Positions 1-13,102 of a DNA stretch of 64,000 bases are shown one piece after another. How positions within the stretch are numbered: position 1 is the stretch's first letter; each line of letters opens with the position of its first letter. This stretch comes from Leptobrachium leishanense (lineage: Eukaryota > Chordata > Amphibia > Anura > Megophryidae). The stretch is from positions 54,749 to 118,748 of the forward strand of contig RXON01001603.1 in NCBI GenBank assembly GCA_009667805.1, written 5' to 3'. Both the position numbers and the translations under genes were made by a program. Under the pieces are notes generated by a model that was not told the origin of the DNA, ran no database searches, and worked only from the letters and a program-made list of their open reading frames with translations.

Positions 1-589
1 ACCTTGGCTCAGTGCCATAAAATCTGGGACCCCTGGTTGTCCTCCTCTGTGTCTTGTACCTCCCCGCATCTTCCTTTAGTCAGCCCTTTTCCTGTCTTGT
101 CCCTCACCATCCTTCCATATCTTCAGACATGCTGCTGTTTACCTGTGATCCCACAATAAATCCCCATTGTAACTTATTCACGCGTCTCCGCTCGGATCAA
201 CTGCATAGTGTGCTCATACCCTCACCCCCTACACCGAGATCGTGGCATAGCAGCACCAGGGGCTCCTATTACATGCCCACAACACATCTGCAGGTAAGGG
301 GTTAAATGGGAGATACAGCCCTCTAGACCATGTCTTAACATTGTGTCAGCTATCACCATCATAGGTTTACTCTCAGAAGCTGCTCTCGCAACCGGTTTAT
401 CGTCCAGTGTCGCCAGCCTGCCCTGTTTCCGTCGCCGGGTGCCACAGAATCCAGTTCCTGCCAGTCTCTGTGTCCATCCACACCTCTGCTTTTTCTGTGT
501 CTTCCTGTAAGTCTCCTTATGCCCCGTGTGTTCTCTCCCCGCATCCAGCTCCATTCCGGTCCTGTCCACCTGCCTATTGAGCCTCGCCC
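1..589. other. No gene recognised; unique-looking flank
   Basis: I see no supported gene, RNA or transposon end here. The open frames are short and lack family motifs. From about position 480 the sequence becomes pyrimidine-rich and grades into the minisatellite that follows. Confidence 0.4.
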
Positions 590-2761
590 CGGTCTCCCCC
601 CGGTCTCCTCCTCGCCTCCTCTGCCCGCTCTCCCCCTCCCCGCTCTCCTCCTCTGCCCGCTCTCCTCCTCTCCCCGCTCTTCTCCGCTCTCCTCCTCTCC
701 CCGCTCTTCTCCCCGCTCTCCTCGCTCTTCTCCTCTCGCTCTCCTCCTCGCCTCCTCTCCCCGCTCTCCTCCTCTCGCTCTCCTCCTCGCCTCCTCTCCC
801 CGCTCTCCTCCTCGCCTCCTCTCCCCGCTCTCCTCCTCGCCTCCTCTCCCCGCTCTCCTCCTCTCCCCTCGCCTCCTCTCCCCACTCTCCTCCTCCCGCT
901 CTCCTACTCTCCCCTGGCCTCTCCCCGCTCTCCCCCTCGCCTCCCCGTTCTCCTCGCCTCCTCTCCCCGTTCTCCCCCGCCTCCTCTCCCCGTTCTCCCC
1001 CTCGCCTCCTCTCCCCGCTCTCCCCCTCGCCTCCTCTCCCCTCGCCTCCTCCTCTCCCCGCTCGCCTCCTCTCCCCGCTCTCCCCCTCGCCTCCCCTCCC
1101 CGCTCTCCCCCTCCCTCCCCCTCCTCTCCCCGTTCTCCCCCGCGCCTCCTCTCCCTGCTCTCCCCTCGTCTCCTCTCCCCGCTCTCTCCTCCCCGCTCTC
1201 CTCCCCTCCCTCGCCTCCTCTCCCCCTCGCCTCCTCTCTCCTCCCCTCCCTCGCCTCCTCTCCTCCTCCCCTCCCTCGCCTCCTCTCCCCGCTCTCCTCC
1301 TCTCCCCGCTCTTCTCCCCGCTCTCCTCCTCCCGCTCTCTCCCCGGTCTTCTCCTCGCTTCCTCTCCCCGCTCTTCTCCTCGCTTCCTCTCCCCGCCTCC
1401 TCTCCCTTCCTCTCCCCGCTCTTCTCCTCGCATCCTCTCCCCGCTCTTCTCCTCGCCTCCTCTCCCCGCTCTCCTCCTCTCCCCTCGCCTCCCCTCCCCA
1501 CTCTCCCCCTTGCCTCCCCTCCACGCTTTCCCCTCGCCTCCCCGTTCTCCCCCGCCTCCTCTCCCCGTTTTCCCCCTCGCCTCCTCTCCCCGTTTTCCCC
1601 CTCGCCTCCTCTCCCCGCTCTCCCCCTCTTCCCCCTCGCCTCCCCTCCCCGCTCTCCCCCTCGTTTTCCCCTCGCCTCCTCTCCCCGTTTTCCCCCTCGC
1701 CTCCTCTCCCCCTCCCCGTTTTCCCCCTCGCCTCCTCTCCCCGTTTTCCCCCTCGCCTCCTCTCCCCGCTCTTCCCCCTCGCCTCCCCTCCGCTCTCCCC
1801 CTCGCCTCCTCGTTTTCCCCTCGCCTCCTCTCCCCCTCTCCCCGTTTTCCCCCTCGCCTCCTCTCCCCTCTCCCCGTTTTCCCCCTCGCCTCCTCTCCCC
1901 GCTCTCCCCCTCCCTCCCCCTCCTCTCCCCGTTTTCCCCCTCGCCTCCTCTCCCCCTCTCCCCGTTTTCCCCCTCGCCTCCTCTCTCCCCCTTTTCCCCC
2001 TCGCCTCCTCTCTCCCCCTCGCCTCCTCTCCCCGTTCTCCCCTCCTCTCCCCGTTCTCCCCCTCGCCTCCTCTCCCCGTTCTCCCCTCGCCTCCTCTCCC
2101 CGTTCTCCCCCTCGCCTCCTCTCTCCCCCTTTTCCCCCTCGCCTCCTCTCCCCCTCGCCTCCTCTCCCCTCGCCTCCTCTCCCCTCGCCTCCTCTCTCCC
2201 CCTCGCCTCCTCTCTCCCCCTCGCCTCCTCTCTCCGTTCTCCCCCTCGCCTCCTCTCTCCCCCTCGCCTCCTCTCCCCGTTCTCCCCCGCGCCTCCTCTC
2301 CCCTCGCCCCCTCTCCCCCTCGCCTCCTCTCCCCGTTCTCCCCCTCGCCTCCTTTATCCTCTCCCCGTTCTCCCCCTCGCCTCCTCTCTCCCCCTCGCCT
2401 CCTCTCCCCGTTCTCCCCCTCGCCTCCTCTCCCCGTTCTCCCCCTCGTTTTCCCCCTCACCTCCTCTCCCCGTTCTCCCCCTCGCCTCCTCTTCCCGTTT
2501 CCCCTCGCCTCCTCTTCCCGTTCTCCCCCTCGCCTCCTCTTCCCGTTCTCCCCCTCGCCTCCTCTTCCCGTTCTCCCCCGCCTCTTCCCGTTCTCCCCCT
2601 CGCCTTTCCCGTTCTCCCCCGCGCCTCCTCTTCCCGTTCTCCCCCTCGCCTCTCCCCGTTCTCCCCGCGCCTCCTTTCCGTTCTCCCCCGCGCCTCCTCT
2701 CCCCGTTCTCCCCCGCGCCTCCTCTCCCCGTTCTCCCCCGCGCCTCCTCTTCCCGTTCTCC
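590..2761. repeat. Pyrimidine-rich minisatellite (CCTCTCCCCGCTCTCC type)
   Basis: About 2.2 kb of almost pure C/T on the plus strand, built from loosely repeated words such as CGCCTCCTCTCCCCGTTCTC. Unit length varies because short C/T words are added or lost. From left to right the unit drifts from GCTCTCCTC through GTTTTCCCC to GTTCTCCCC, which suggests repeated local expansions. The strand asymmetry produces very long open frames on both strands that read as Ser/Pro/Leu or Arg/Gly/Glu repeats. None has a recognisable domain, so I do not call a gene. Confidence 0.9.
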
Positions 2762-3368
2762 CCCGCTCACCCTTTACGTTCTCCCCCGCTCACCCTTTAC
2801 GTTCTCCTCCGCTCACCCTTTACGTTCTCCTCCGCTCAGCCTTTACGTTCTCCTCCGCTCAGCCTTTACGTTCTCCCCCGCTCATCTTTTACGTTCTCCC
2901 CCGCTCATCTTTTACGTTCTCCCCGCTCATCTTTTACGTTCTCCTCCGCTCACCCTTTACGTTCTCCCCCGCTCATCCTTTACGTTCTCCCCGCTCATCC
3001 TTTACGTTCTCCCCCGCTTCTCCTTTACGGTCTCCCCCGCTCATCCTTTACGTTCTCCCCCGCTCATCCTTTACGTTCTCCCCCGCTCATCCTTTACGGT
3101 CTCCTCCGCTCATCCTTTACGTTCTCCTCCGCTCACCCTTTACGTTCTCCCCCGCTCATCTTTTACGTTCTCCCCCGCTCATCTTTTACGTTCTCCCCCG
3201 CTCATCTTTTACGTTCTCCCCCGCTCATCTTTTACGTTGTTCCCCGCTCATCTTTTACGTTCTCCCCCGCTCATCTTTTACGTTGTTCCCCGCTCATCTT
3301 TTACGTTCTCCCCCGCTCATCCTTTACGTTCTCCCCCGCTCATCCTTTACGTTCTCCCCCACACCTCC
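2762..3368. repeat. 23-bp minisatellite, first array
   Basis: Tandem copies of a 23-bp unit containing CCCTTTACGTTCTCCCCCG, with variants carrying TCATCCTTT, TCATCTTTT or TCAGCCTTT. It grows directly out of the C/T-rich array to its left, sharing the GTTCTCCCCCG part. It ends in ACACCTCCTTTACCCT followed by a TA dinucleotide run. Confidence 0.92.
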
Positions 3369-3375
3369 TTTACCC

Positions 3376-3404
3376 TCATATATATATATATATATATATA
3401 TATT
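3376..3404. repeat. (TA)n microsatellite between the two 23-bp arrays
   Basis: An uninterrupted alternating TA run. It is followed by TTTGTTGGTAGCTGC, which recurs after a shorter TA run near 3863-3877. The array end, TA run and this tag therefore seem to have been duplicated as one block about 470 bp apart. Confidence 0.9.
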
Positions 3405-3445
3405 TATTTGTTGGTAGCTGCGCCTCCTCCTTCTCCCCGGTCTCC

Positions 3446-3840
3446 CCCTTTACGTCCTCCCCCGCTCACCCTTTACGTTCTCCCCCGCTCACCCTTTACG
3501 TTCTCCCCCGCTCACCCTTTACGTTCTCCCCCGCTCACCCTTTACGTTCTCCCCCGCTCACCCTTTACGTTCTCCCCCGCTCACCCTTTACGTTCTCCCC
3601 CGCTCACCCTTTACGTTCTCCCCCGCTCATCCTTTACGTTCTCCCCCGCTCACCCTTTACGTTCTCCCCCGCTCACCCTTTACGTTCTCCCCCGCTCACC
3701 CTTTACGTTCTCCCCCGCTCACCTTTACGTTCTCCCCCGCTCACCCTTTACGTTCTCCCCCGCTCACCCTTTACGTTCTCCCCCGCTCATCCTTTACGTT
3801 CTCCCCCGCTCATCCTTTACGTTCTCCCCCACACCTCCTT
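3446..3840. repeat. 23-bp minisatellite, second array
   Basis: A second, more homogeneous run of the 23-bp unit (mostly the CTCACCCTTTACGTTC variant). It ends in the same ACACCTCCTTTACCCT plus TA run as the first array. The homogeneity suggests a more recent expansion. Confidence 0.92.
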
Positions 3841-4000
3841 TACCCTCTCATATATATATATATTTGTTGGTAGCTGCACCTCCTCCTCCGTGTTCCTCCA
3901 AGTGTATAAACCCTTATTCCTGCTCCAATATTGGCCTCCTCCTTTCCCCTCTGCAATGTGGCTCCCCCCCCCCCCATACACCGTGACCCCCTCTCGGTCT

Positions 4001-4511
4001 GTTCTACTCCTGTGTGTGGCCCCTCCAGTCACATGGAACACGGAGTAAGGGGCCAGGGCTGGACACCCCCTGCACAGCCTCACACACTCACCGTCTCTGG
4101 GGATAATTGTCTCTCCTAGAACAGAGATGCCAAACATCGGCCCGCAGACAATACCCAGAATACTTTACAGGAACACAGCACCAGGGAATCATGGGAGTTG
4201 CAGTCCAGAAACATCTGGGGGGGGGGAGGGGGAGTTAGAGAGTCCTGTCCTAGGGTTAAAGCAACAGCCGCCTCCCTCAGTGCTGGATACAGGCAGCTCA
4301 CGGCTCAGTGTCCGCCGTTCCCCTCCCCCAGCACCACACGAGCTGTGATGTCATCAGATCGCGCCTGTCTCCCCTGTGTTGCAGGAAATGGTGAGTGTGT
4401 GAGGTTGTGCAGGAGGTGTCCAGCCCTGGCCTCTTACTCCAAACTCAATGAGGCTGCTCACCCTTCATGTGACTGGAGGGGCCACACACAGGAGTGGTAC
4501 AGACAGAGCTG
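4001..4511. repeat. Inverted repeat with arms of about 100-125 bp
   Basis: The left arm (about 4001-4107) contains TGTGTGTGGCCCCTCCAGTC and GGCCAGGGCTGGACACC. The right arm (about 4384-4511) contains their reverse complements in reverse order. The arms match well but not perfectly, and are separated by about 275 bp that includes a G run at 4218-4235. This could be a foldback element or an inverted duplication. I see no coding content. Confidence 0.75.
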
Positions 4512-5029
4512 GAGGTCTGGGAGAGGAGGCTCAGGCATGTGTGGGCGCCATGTCACACATGCTGGTTATTGCATGTAAAGCTGTGTGGTGCATTGTGGGA
4601 CAGTCATGGCGCAGCCCTCATAGTGGCGGAGCTCCATTATAGCGCCGTGCCAGTCGCCGTGCAGGGAGGAGCGTCACAATACACAGACTGTTTACAATCA
4701 CAGCGTTAAAAAGGAGTAAAAATCACTGAATTTTACCTCTGATTTCTGGTTGGGGGGATAAGAGGTGGGTTTTGGGAAGGTTGGGCTCTAGCAGAACGTG
4801 GGCTATGAATGGTAAGGGTTAATAGGTTGTTGGAGGGGGTAAAGGGGGGCGGTGAAGGTTTAGTAATGTTTAGGGGTGAGGGTTAATAAAACGAGTTATG
4901 GTTGATGTTGCGGGTAGGGTTAGATATAGGGGTAAGTGTTGGCGTATGGAGAGCTTTGCTTAATGTCTGGGTTTCTCTACTTTTTAATATAAAGAGCAAC
5001 AATCTATCCTAAACCGATCCAGACCCCCC
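4512..5029. other. Non-coding, G-rich stretch ahead of the minisatellite
   Basis: No gene is visible. From about 4740 to 4970 the plus strand is rich in GGGTTA-like and GGGG words (for example GTAGGGTTAG). The C-rich complement of this word style appears on the plus strand just downstream, so the two stretches face each other across position 5000. Confidence 0.4.
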
Positions 5030-6512
5030 CCCCCCCACTGACCCCCTAACACTGCCCGAACCATAACCCCCTCCTATTCCTAATCCCTCCCCCTACTACC
5101 CCGAATCCTAACCCGACCTAATACCTCCCACTACTGCCCCGAATCCTAACCCCACCTAATACCTCCCACTACTGCCCCGAATCCTAACCCCACCAAATAC
5201 CTCCCACTACTGCCCCGAATCCTAACCCCTCCAAATACCTCCCACTACTACCCCGAATCCTAACCCAACCTAATACCTCCCACTACTGCCCCGAATCCTA
5301 ACCCCACCTAATACATCCCACTACTGCCCCGAATCCTAACCCCACCAAATACCTCCCACTACTGCCCCGAATCCTAACCCCTCCTAATACCTCCCACTAC
5401 TACCCCGAATCCTAACCCAACCTAATACTCCCACTACTGCCCCGAATCCTAACCCCACCTAATACATCCCACTACTGCCCCGAATCCTAACCCCACCAAA
5501 TACCTCCCACTACTGCCCCGAATCCTAACCCCTCCTAATACCTCCCACTACTGCCCCGAATCCTAACCCCTCCTAATACCTCCCACTACTGCCCCGAATC
5601 CTAACCCCACCAAATACCTCCCACTACTGCCCCGAATCCTAACCCCACCTAATACCTCCCACTACTGCCCCGAATCCTAACCCCACCTAATACCTCCCAC
5701 TACTGCCCCGAATCCTACCCCTCCTAATACCTCCACTACTGCCCCGAATCCTAACCCCTCCTAATACCTCCCACTACTGCCCCGAATCCTAACCCCTCCT
5801 AATACCTCCCACTACTGCCCCGAATCCTAACCCCTCCTAATACCTCCCACTACTGCCCCGAATCCTAACCCCTCCTAATACCTCCCACTACTGCCCCGAA
5901 TCCTAACCCCTCCTAATACCTCCCACTACTGCCCCGAATCCTAACCCCTCCTAATACCTCCCACTACTGCCCCGAATCCTAACCCCACCAAATACCTCCC
6001 ACTACTGCCCCGAATCCTAACCCCACCAAATACCTCCCACTACTGCCCCGAATCCTAACCCCACCAAATACCTCCCACTACTGCCCCGAATCCTAACCCC
6101 ACCAAATACCTCCCACTACTGCCCCGAATCCTAACCCCACCAAATACCTCCCACTACTGCCCCGAATCCTAACCCCACCAAATACCTCCCACTACTGCCC
6201 CGAATCCTAACCCCACCTAATACCTCCCACTACTGCCCCGAATCCTAACCCCACCAAATACCTCCCACTACTGCCCCGAATCCTAACCCCACCAAATACC
6301 TCCCACTACTGCCCCGAATCCTAACCCCACCAAATACCTCCCACTACTGCCCCGAATCCTAACCCCACCTAATACCTCCCACTACTGCCCCGAATCATAA
6401 CCCCCAACCTATTCCTAATCCCACCCCTTAATACAGCCCTGAACCATAACCCCCAACCTATTCCTAATCCCACCCCCTACTGAAACCCCCTGACACCTAA
6501 CACTGCCCTTTA
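5030..6512. repeat. 38-bp minisatellite with CCTAACCC core
   Basis: About 35 tandem copies of a 38-bp unit of the form TACCTCCCACTACTGCCCCG followed by AATCCTAACCCC and a variable CACCAAA, CACCTAA or CTCCTAA. The period was checked from the spacing of ACCTCCCACT at 5161 and 5199. The central copies are nearly identical and both edges decay into degenerate copies (5030-5075 and 6390-6512). The unit resembles but is not the vertebrate telomere hexamer. Confidence 0.95.
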
Positions 6513-6529
6513 AACGAACACTACACATC

Positions 6530-6985
6530 CTTGTCTAAATCCCTTTTTTTTTTTCTTAACCTGTTCGTCAGCTTGTCGACTTTTTCCGGCAGCTGGTCTT
6601 TCTTTTTTTAATTGATTTATCATTCATAGCATCTTATACCGTATGTAAATTCCGTTCAGTAGTTTTTTTGCAAACAGAGTTTAAATTTCGAAACTTTCAA
6701 ACGTATTTTTTTATTTTACCCCGTTCGTCTGCCTTTTGGCTTTTTCCGGCGGCTGCTCTGCACTGTGATCGGCAGCTCCTCGGCTTTTTCCGGCGTGTTC
6801 AGCGTGGTTTTACTGGCGGTTCCTGTGGGTTTTCGGTGATATTGCGGCTGGTTTTCCCTGCACAGCGGAGGCCCTGCGGTGCTTGCTGAATACACTGCAG
6901 GGTGGTGAACTTTGATTCCCTGAAGAGCAGGGAACGAGAGGGCACCGAAATGTCAGCCACATTTCGGTGCTCTCTGAATAACCAT
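6530..6985 (-). mobile_element. CAGGGTTAT-family DNA element, partial copy
   Basis: The right end reads ...GCTCTCTGAATAACC, a decayed version of the reverse complement of CAGGGTTATTCAGAG. Internal sequence near 6845-6890 (GCCCTGCGGTGCTTGCTGAATA) is matched in inverted orientation inside the neighbouring copy at 7100-7140. The left end is not clear. It encodes nothing recognisable, so it is a non-autonomous element. Confidence 0.6.
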
Positions 6986-7001
6986 GTATGTGATTTACTA
7001 T

Positions 7002-7873
7002 CAGGGTTATTCAAAGAGAATCGAAAAGTCACCGCACGTTCGGTGACTTTTCGTCCTCTTCAATTCGGTGCAATTTGACGATCCCATTTCGGCGACAACG
7101 CAGTGTATTCAGCAAGCACCACAGGGCCGTCAAAGTGCAGGGAAAGCTGCCACAAACCCGACGAACACTCACTGCAAAACCCAGCGAACGCACACCGAAA
7201 CCGCAAAAACATCTGTATTAACCACGCCGGAGAAACCCGAGCAGGAACCGATCACAGCGCAGAGCAGTCGCCGGAAAAACATGACACCGCAGACGAATGG
7301 AGTGGAAAAAAACCCAAAAAACAGTACGCTTGAATGTTTGAAAATTGAAACGCTGTTTGCAAAGAAACTACAGAACGAAAATATCTGAAATTTTACATAT
7401 AAGATCCAATGAATGATAATAAAAAGGGCTGTTACAGAAAAAATCAAACTATTTAAAAAAAGAAACGGAAGAATTTTTTTTGCAAAAAAAATCCAGAAAA
7501 ATGCTTAAAAGATGCTAAAAATAGACTTTTTACTGCAGAATATTATAATCAACGTTTTTTTTAATATATTGAATTAAAACGGGAATATTTTTAACATTAG
7601 AGCCTATGGGATTCTCCTGAATGAAACCACCGAACAGCAGGGCAATTCAGCAACTTTTCCCTGCTGGTTTTTGTTCTCTGAATAGTCGAAGCATTGTTTC
7701 TCTATGGGGATTTCACTGCCCTCGAACAGGCACCGTATGTGTAGGCAATTCGCCACCATTTGGCCAACTGCCTGCTCTCTGAATAGCCAAATTGCCAGGA
7801 AAGGTAACCGTACCCTGAATTTCACTGTTCGGTTACCTTTCACCAGCAATTCGGAGATCTTTGACTAACCCCG
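7002..7873 (+). mobile_element. CAGGGTTAT-family non-autonomous DNA element
   Basis: It begins CAGGGTTATTCAAAGAG and immediately folds into a short hairpin (AAAGTCACCG...CGGTGACTTTTCG). The right part carries TTCGGTTACCTTTC and a decayed terminal repeat ending near 7873. It is the same family as the copy at 58091-59012, with matching order of internal blocks. There is no open frame of substance. It lies head-to-head with the partial copy on its left. Confidence 0.7.
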
Positions 7874-7916
7874 ATAATGTGTGTGGGTTCTGCAATATAA
7901 CATGATTTCAAATATT

Positions 7917-8590
7917 AAAAATAGAAAAAATTGGTAGGGCGCAACAAATATAGTATTGAGCGGGGTAGAGCCTATAACACGATCGCCACTGCACCCATGT
8001 ATGTCGTTCCTTTGTTTTTATTGTATTAAATTATCTTTTTACTACTACAATTTATTTTAATTCATTTATTTTATCCTATTTTACTTATTTTTGTGCCTAA
8101 TAATTAGCCTCCACTATATGCTGCTATACGGATCCACTGGGGCTTTTATGAAGAGTTGTGCCCATTTGAAACAACCTTTGGGCCTTTCCATTTGAGCCCT
8201 GGTGGCTCTTGAACACGTGAGTGGTCTGAATTTTTATGTTTGATATTGCTTGAGCATATATAGAATCACCCTATGTTGCCATCTTTTTCCTATTTATATC
8301 TATTGGGAGTTACCATCCATATACATCCATCGGAAATTACCACCTATTGAAGTGGCCAGTGGGAGGGCCCATCTGAATTCTACCCACAGGCGAATATTGC
8401 CAGAGCCGTGTGAGGCTCTTTATAGCGTGAGTGAGAGCTGATAAATTTTAAAACCGTATTGTGTTATGTCTGTCTTTTTTTTGAGGTACCGATCCTCCAA
8501 CTGACGATGCTTGTTATTCCATACTGGGTAAATAATATTTATTACCCTTTTGTCTACACACTGGGAAGCGCCGCACCTTTTTTTTCTTTT
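7917..8590. mobile_element. Unclassified insertion with 15-bp target duplication
   Basis: The 15-bp word ATGATTTCAAATATT stands at 7902-7916 and again at 8591-8605, exactly flanking this segment. That is strong evidence for a retroposition-type insertion of about 674 bp. The insert is A-rich at its left edge and T-rich at its right edge and contains GGTAGGGCGC near the left and GCGCCGCACC near the right. It has no coding capacity and I cannot assign it to a family. Confidence 0.65.
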
Positions 8591-8902
8591 ATGATTTCAA
8601 ATATTGTTTAAACTGAGCAAAAACTGTTGCAAATGAGCTAAACAGGAGAGCAGGGAAGGGGGAACTCTTGTACCCGTCTCAGAATAATAATCTTTATGAT
8701 GAATTGTCATTTTAATCCTCATTAAAGTGTCACTACACACACCCTGACTGAATCCAAAGTCATGCTAATGTTATTCACCACAAAACTCTACTCTGATTTC
8801 TTTGCACAAAGGATGATCCCTACATGTGGATCCTGCCCATTGAATCACACAATGGATGTGTGACCGAATATACACAATGTGTCCTGAGACTAGAAACCCA
8901 AT

Positions 8903-9079
8903 CAGGGTTATTCAGAGTGAGATGAAAAGCAGGAGAATGACTGGAGAATGGAAAATTCTAGGTCAAAATGGCCAAACCAGAAAAATTCTCCCTTTCACTT
9001 TCTAAATCGGCTATTTTGACCTAGAATTTTCCATTCTCCAGTCATTCTCCTGCTTTTCACCGCTCTCTGAATAACCCTG
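8903..9079. mobile_element. Foldback MITE with long hairpin
   Basis: The element is nearly one long inverted repeat. It begins CAGGGTTATTCAGAG and ends CTCTGAATAACCCTG. The arms match over about 75 bp (for example GGAGAATGACTGGAGAATGG against its complement at 9030-9055), leaving a small loop near 8975-8995. It is flanked by AAT on both sides, a probable 3-bp target duplication. It shares its terminal 15 bp with the larger elements at 7002 and 58091. Confidence 0.88.
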
Positions 9080-9560
9080 AATGTGACCTGAAATTAGATG
9101 CAAAATGTGACCTAGGACTTGATACACAATCATCATGAACATATTCCCTGCAGGATCTCTAAGAGCAGACACTCCCTGATAAAACACACTGCATAGATCC
9201 CATGAAAGCCCCAATACACAGGGGGTGTGAGAATGGAGATGTCTCACATAAAATATCCTTTTAAATTACAAAAACCTCCCACAATCCAGGTGTGTCTGTC
9301 CCATTGTCCATCTGGAACCATTGTTACTGTGTCTGAGTATCACAGGACCTCTCCAAATCTCCCATAAAAGCTCCAGTAAATCTGCTGAGACATCATTCCA
9401 CCAGAGATCTGCTCAGAAAGCCCCTCAGAGGATCCTAGTGACATCTCCGTGTAGCAGCTTCCCACAGGTAACTGTCCAGGTGTATTCCCACCATCTATCT
9501 GCTACAATGTGTCTTTATGTTCCTGCATTACCGCTATCTAATCTCTCTTATTACTGTAGG
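9080..9560. other. No gene recognised
   Basis: There are only short open frames without motifs. A CAG/GTAACT word at about 9467 could serve as a splice donor, but nothing supports an exon here. Confidence 0.35.
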
Positions 9561-9765
9561 GGTTATTCAGAGAGGTCCGAAATGTCGCCGACATGTAACT
9601 GGACGCTGAAATTCAACGTACGTTGCCATTTCGTGGCCGTTCAGTTATTCAGAGAGCAGGCAGTTTGGCAAACTGCCAGCAAGTACGGTGCCTGTTTGAC
9701 GGCAGTGAAATCCCCCATAGAGAAGCAATGGTTAATCTATGCTGAATTGGGATTTGGGGGGATTT
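9561..9765. mobile_element. CAGGGTTAT-family fragment
   Basis: It begins GGGGTTATTCAGAGAGGTCC and contains CAGTTATTCAGAGAGCAGGC and AAATCCCCCATAGAGAAGCA. These blocks also occur in the copies at 7002-7873 and 58091-59012. It stops abruptly where Tc1-like sequence begins. Confidence 0.65.
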
Positions 9766-9786
9766 TCCATTTCTTCACGTTTTTCA

Positions 9787-11979
<2,193 letters not shown>

Positions 11980-13102
11980 GGTTGGCTCACTCCTGGCTCC
12001 AATTAGCTCCTGGAGAAGACATTAAGCTAGGGGTTCACATACTTTTTCCACCCTGCACTGTGAATGTTTACATGTTATGTTCAATAAACACCTGGAAACA
12101 TACAATGTTTGTTTTATTATTTTAAGCAGACTGTGTTTTTCAAATTGTTGTGACTTTGGCTAGGGTCAGAATAACGCATTTTTCGCGTTGTCAGTGAAAA
12201 AGTGCGTTTGAACGAATAGACGCATTTTTTTCCCCAGAATACGCGATAGCGCTCATACGATGCGCATTTTCGTCCGTGATTTTGTACGGTTACCAATAAA
12301 ACACTTTTTGCGTCTGGACGTGATGTTGGCTAGACATTAGCAGCGTCTGACGTCTCCTAATCACGCACACATGCCGCTATGCGGACGCAGCGCACTCTGT
12401 ACGTCAGTACTAGCGGTTTGACGTTCTCGATAAAATGCGTTTGTTTGCCACTTGCGTTGCGCGGCCGCACTTTCGTGCGGCTGTTCTTCGTATGCTGCCC
12501 GGTATTGGACGTAATTTGCCGCTAGCGCGGCCACACACTCACATCACCCTCTGCCACCACGCTTGCTCCTGGACTCTGAATCTGAAGGTACCGGCGATTC
12601 AACATGTCTTCTGCAATTCTACGCCACAATTTTGACTTTAATCGTACTGTTAATATTTTATGCTTGCATCTATATATTAATATTTTGACTGTTTGTTTTT
12701 TGTTGCTAAATGTATTTCCTGCTTTGTTAAAGCCATGCTGCCATATGCCTGCCCCTCCCCCTTCTCCCCTCCCAGGTCGTCAACAAATTTACTCTATACA
12801 GCCCACGCGATCTGACTCTGCAAATTCTTTCTTCCACAGCCCGGCCACACACTCACATCACCCTCTGCCACCGCGCTTGCTCCTGGACTCTGCTGTCCCA
12901 CCCACCCAGTGCTGGTCAGAAATTTGTAGCTTACTTTCCAGCTGCTTCCACTTTGCAAATCACCCTAATTAACCCAAGGTTCTAGCCCTTCCCATGATAT
13001 GTTAATCTGTATATTTGTGTTTTGTTTTTAATAGGTTGCATTTTATTACTTTGAGTGGTTACAGTTGTTACAGAAATACAATGTTCTCGAACCCAGGACA
13101 TA

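Noticed and set aside
222..3986. Open frames of 380 to 1155 codons on both strands (Ser/Pro/Leu or Arg/Glu/Gly repeats)
   Set aside because: They follow the C/T-rich tandem repeats exactly, change register with unit length, occur in several frames at once and contain no domain.
4375..4400. Micro-exon between TGTGTTGCAG and GTGAGTGTG
   Set aside because: It would be about six bases long and there is no coding context on either side.
5030..6400. True interstitial telomere
   Set aside because: The unit contains CCTAACCC, but the 38-bp period is not a run of the TTAGGG hexamer.
5030..6512. CRISPR-like array of 38-bp repeats
   Set aside because: The copies are directly adjacent with no unique spacers, and the context is a vertebrate genome.
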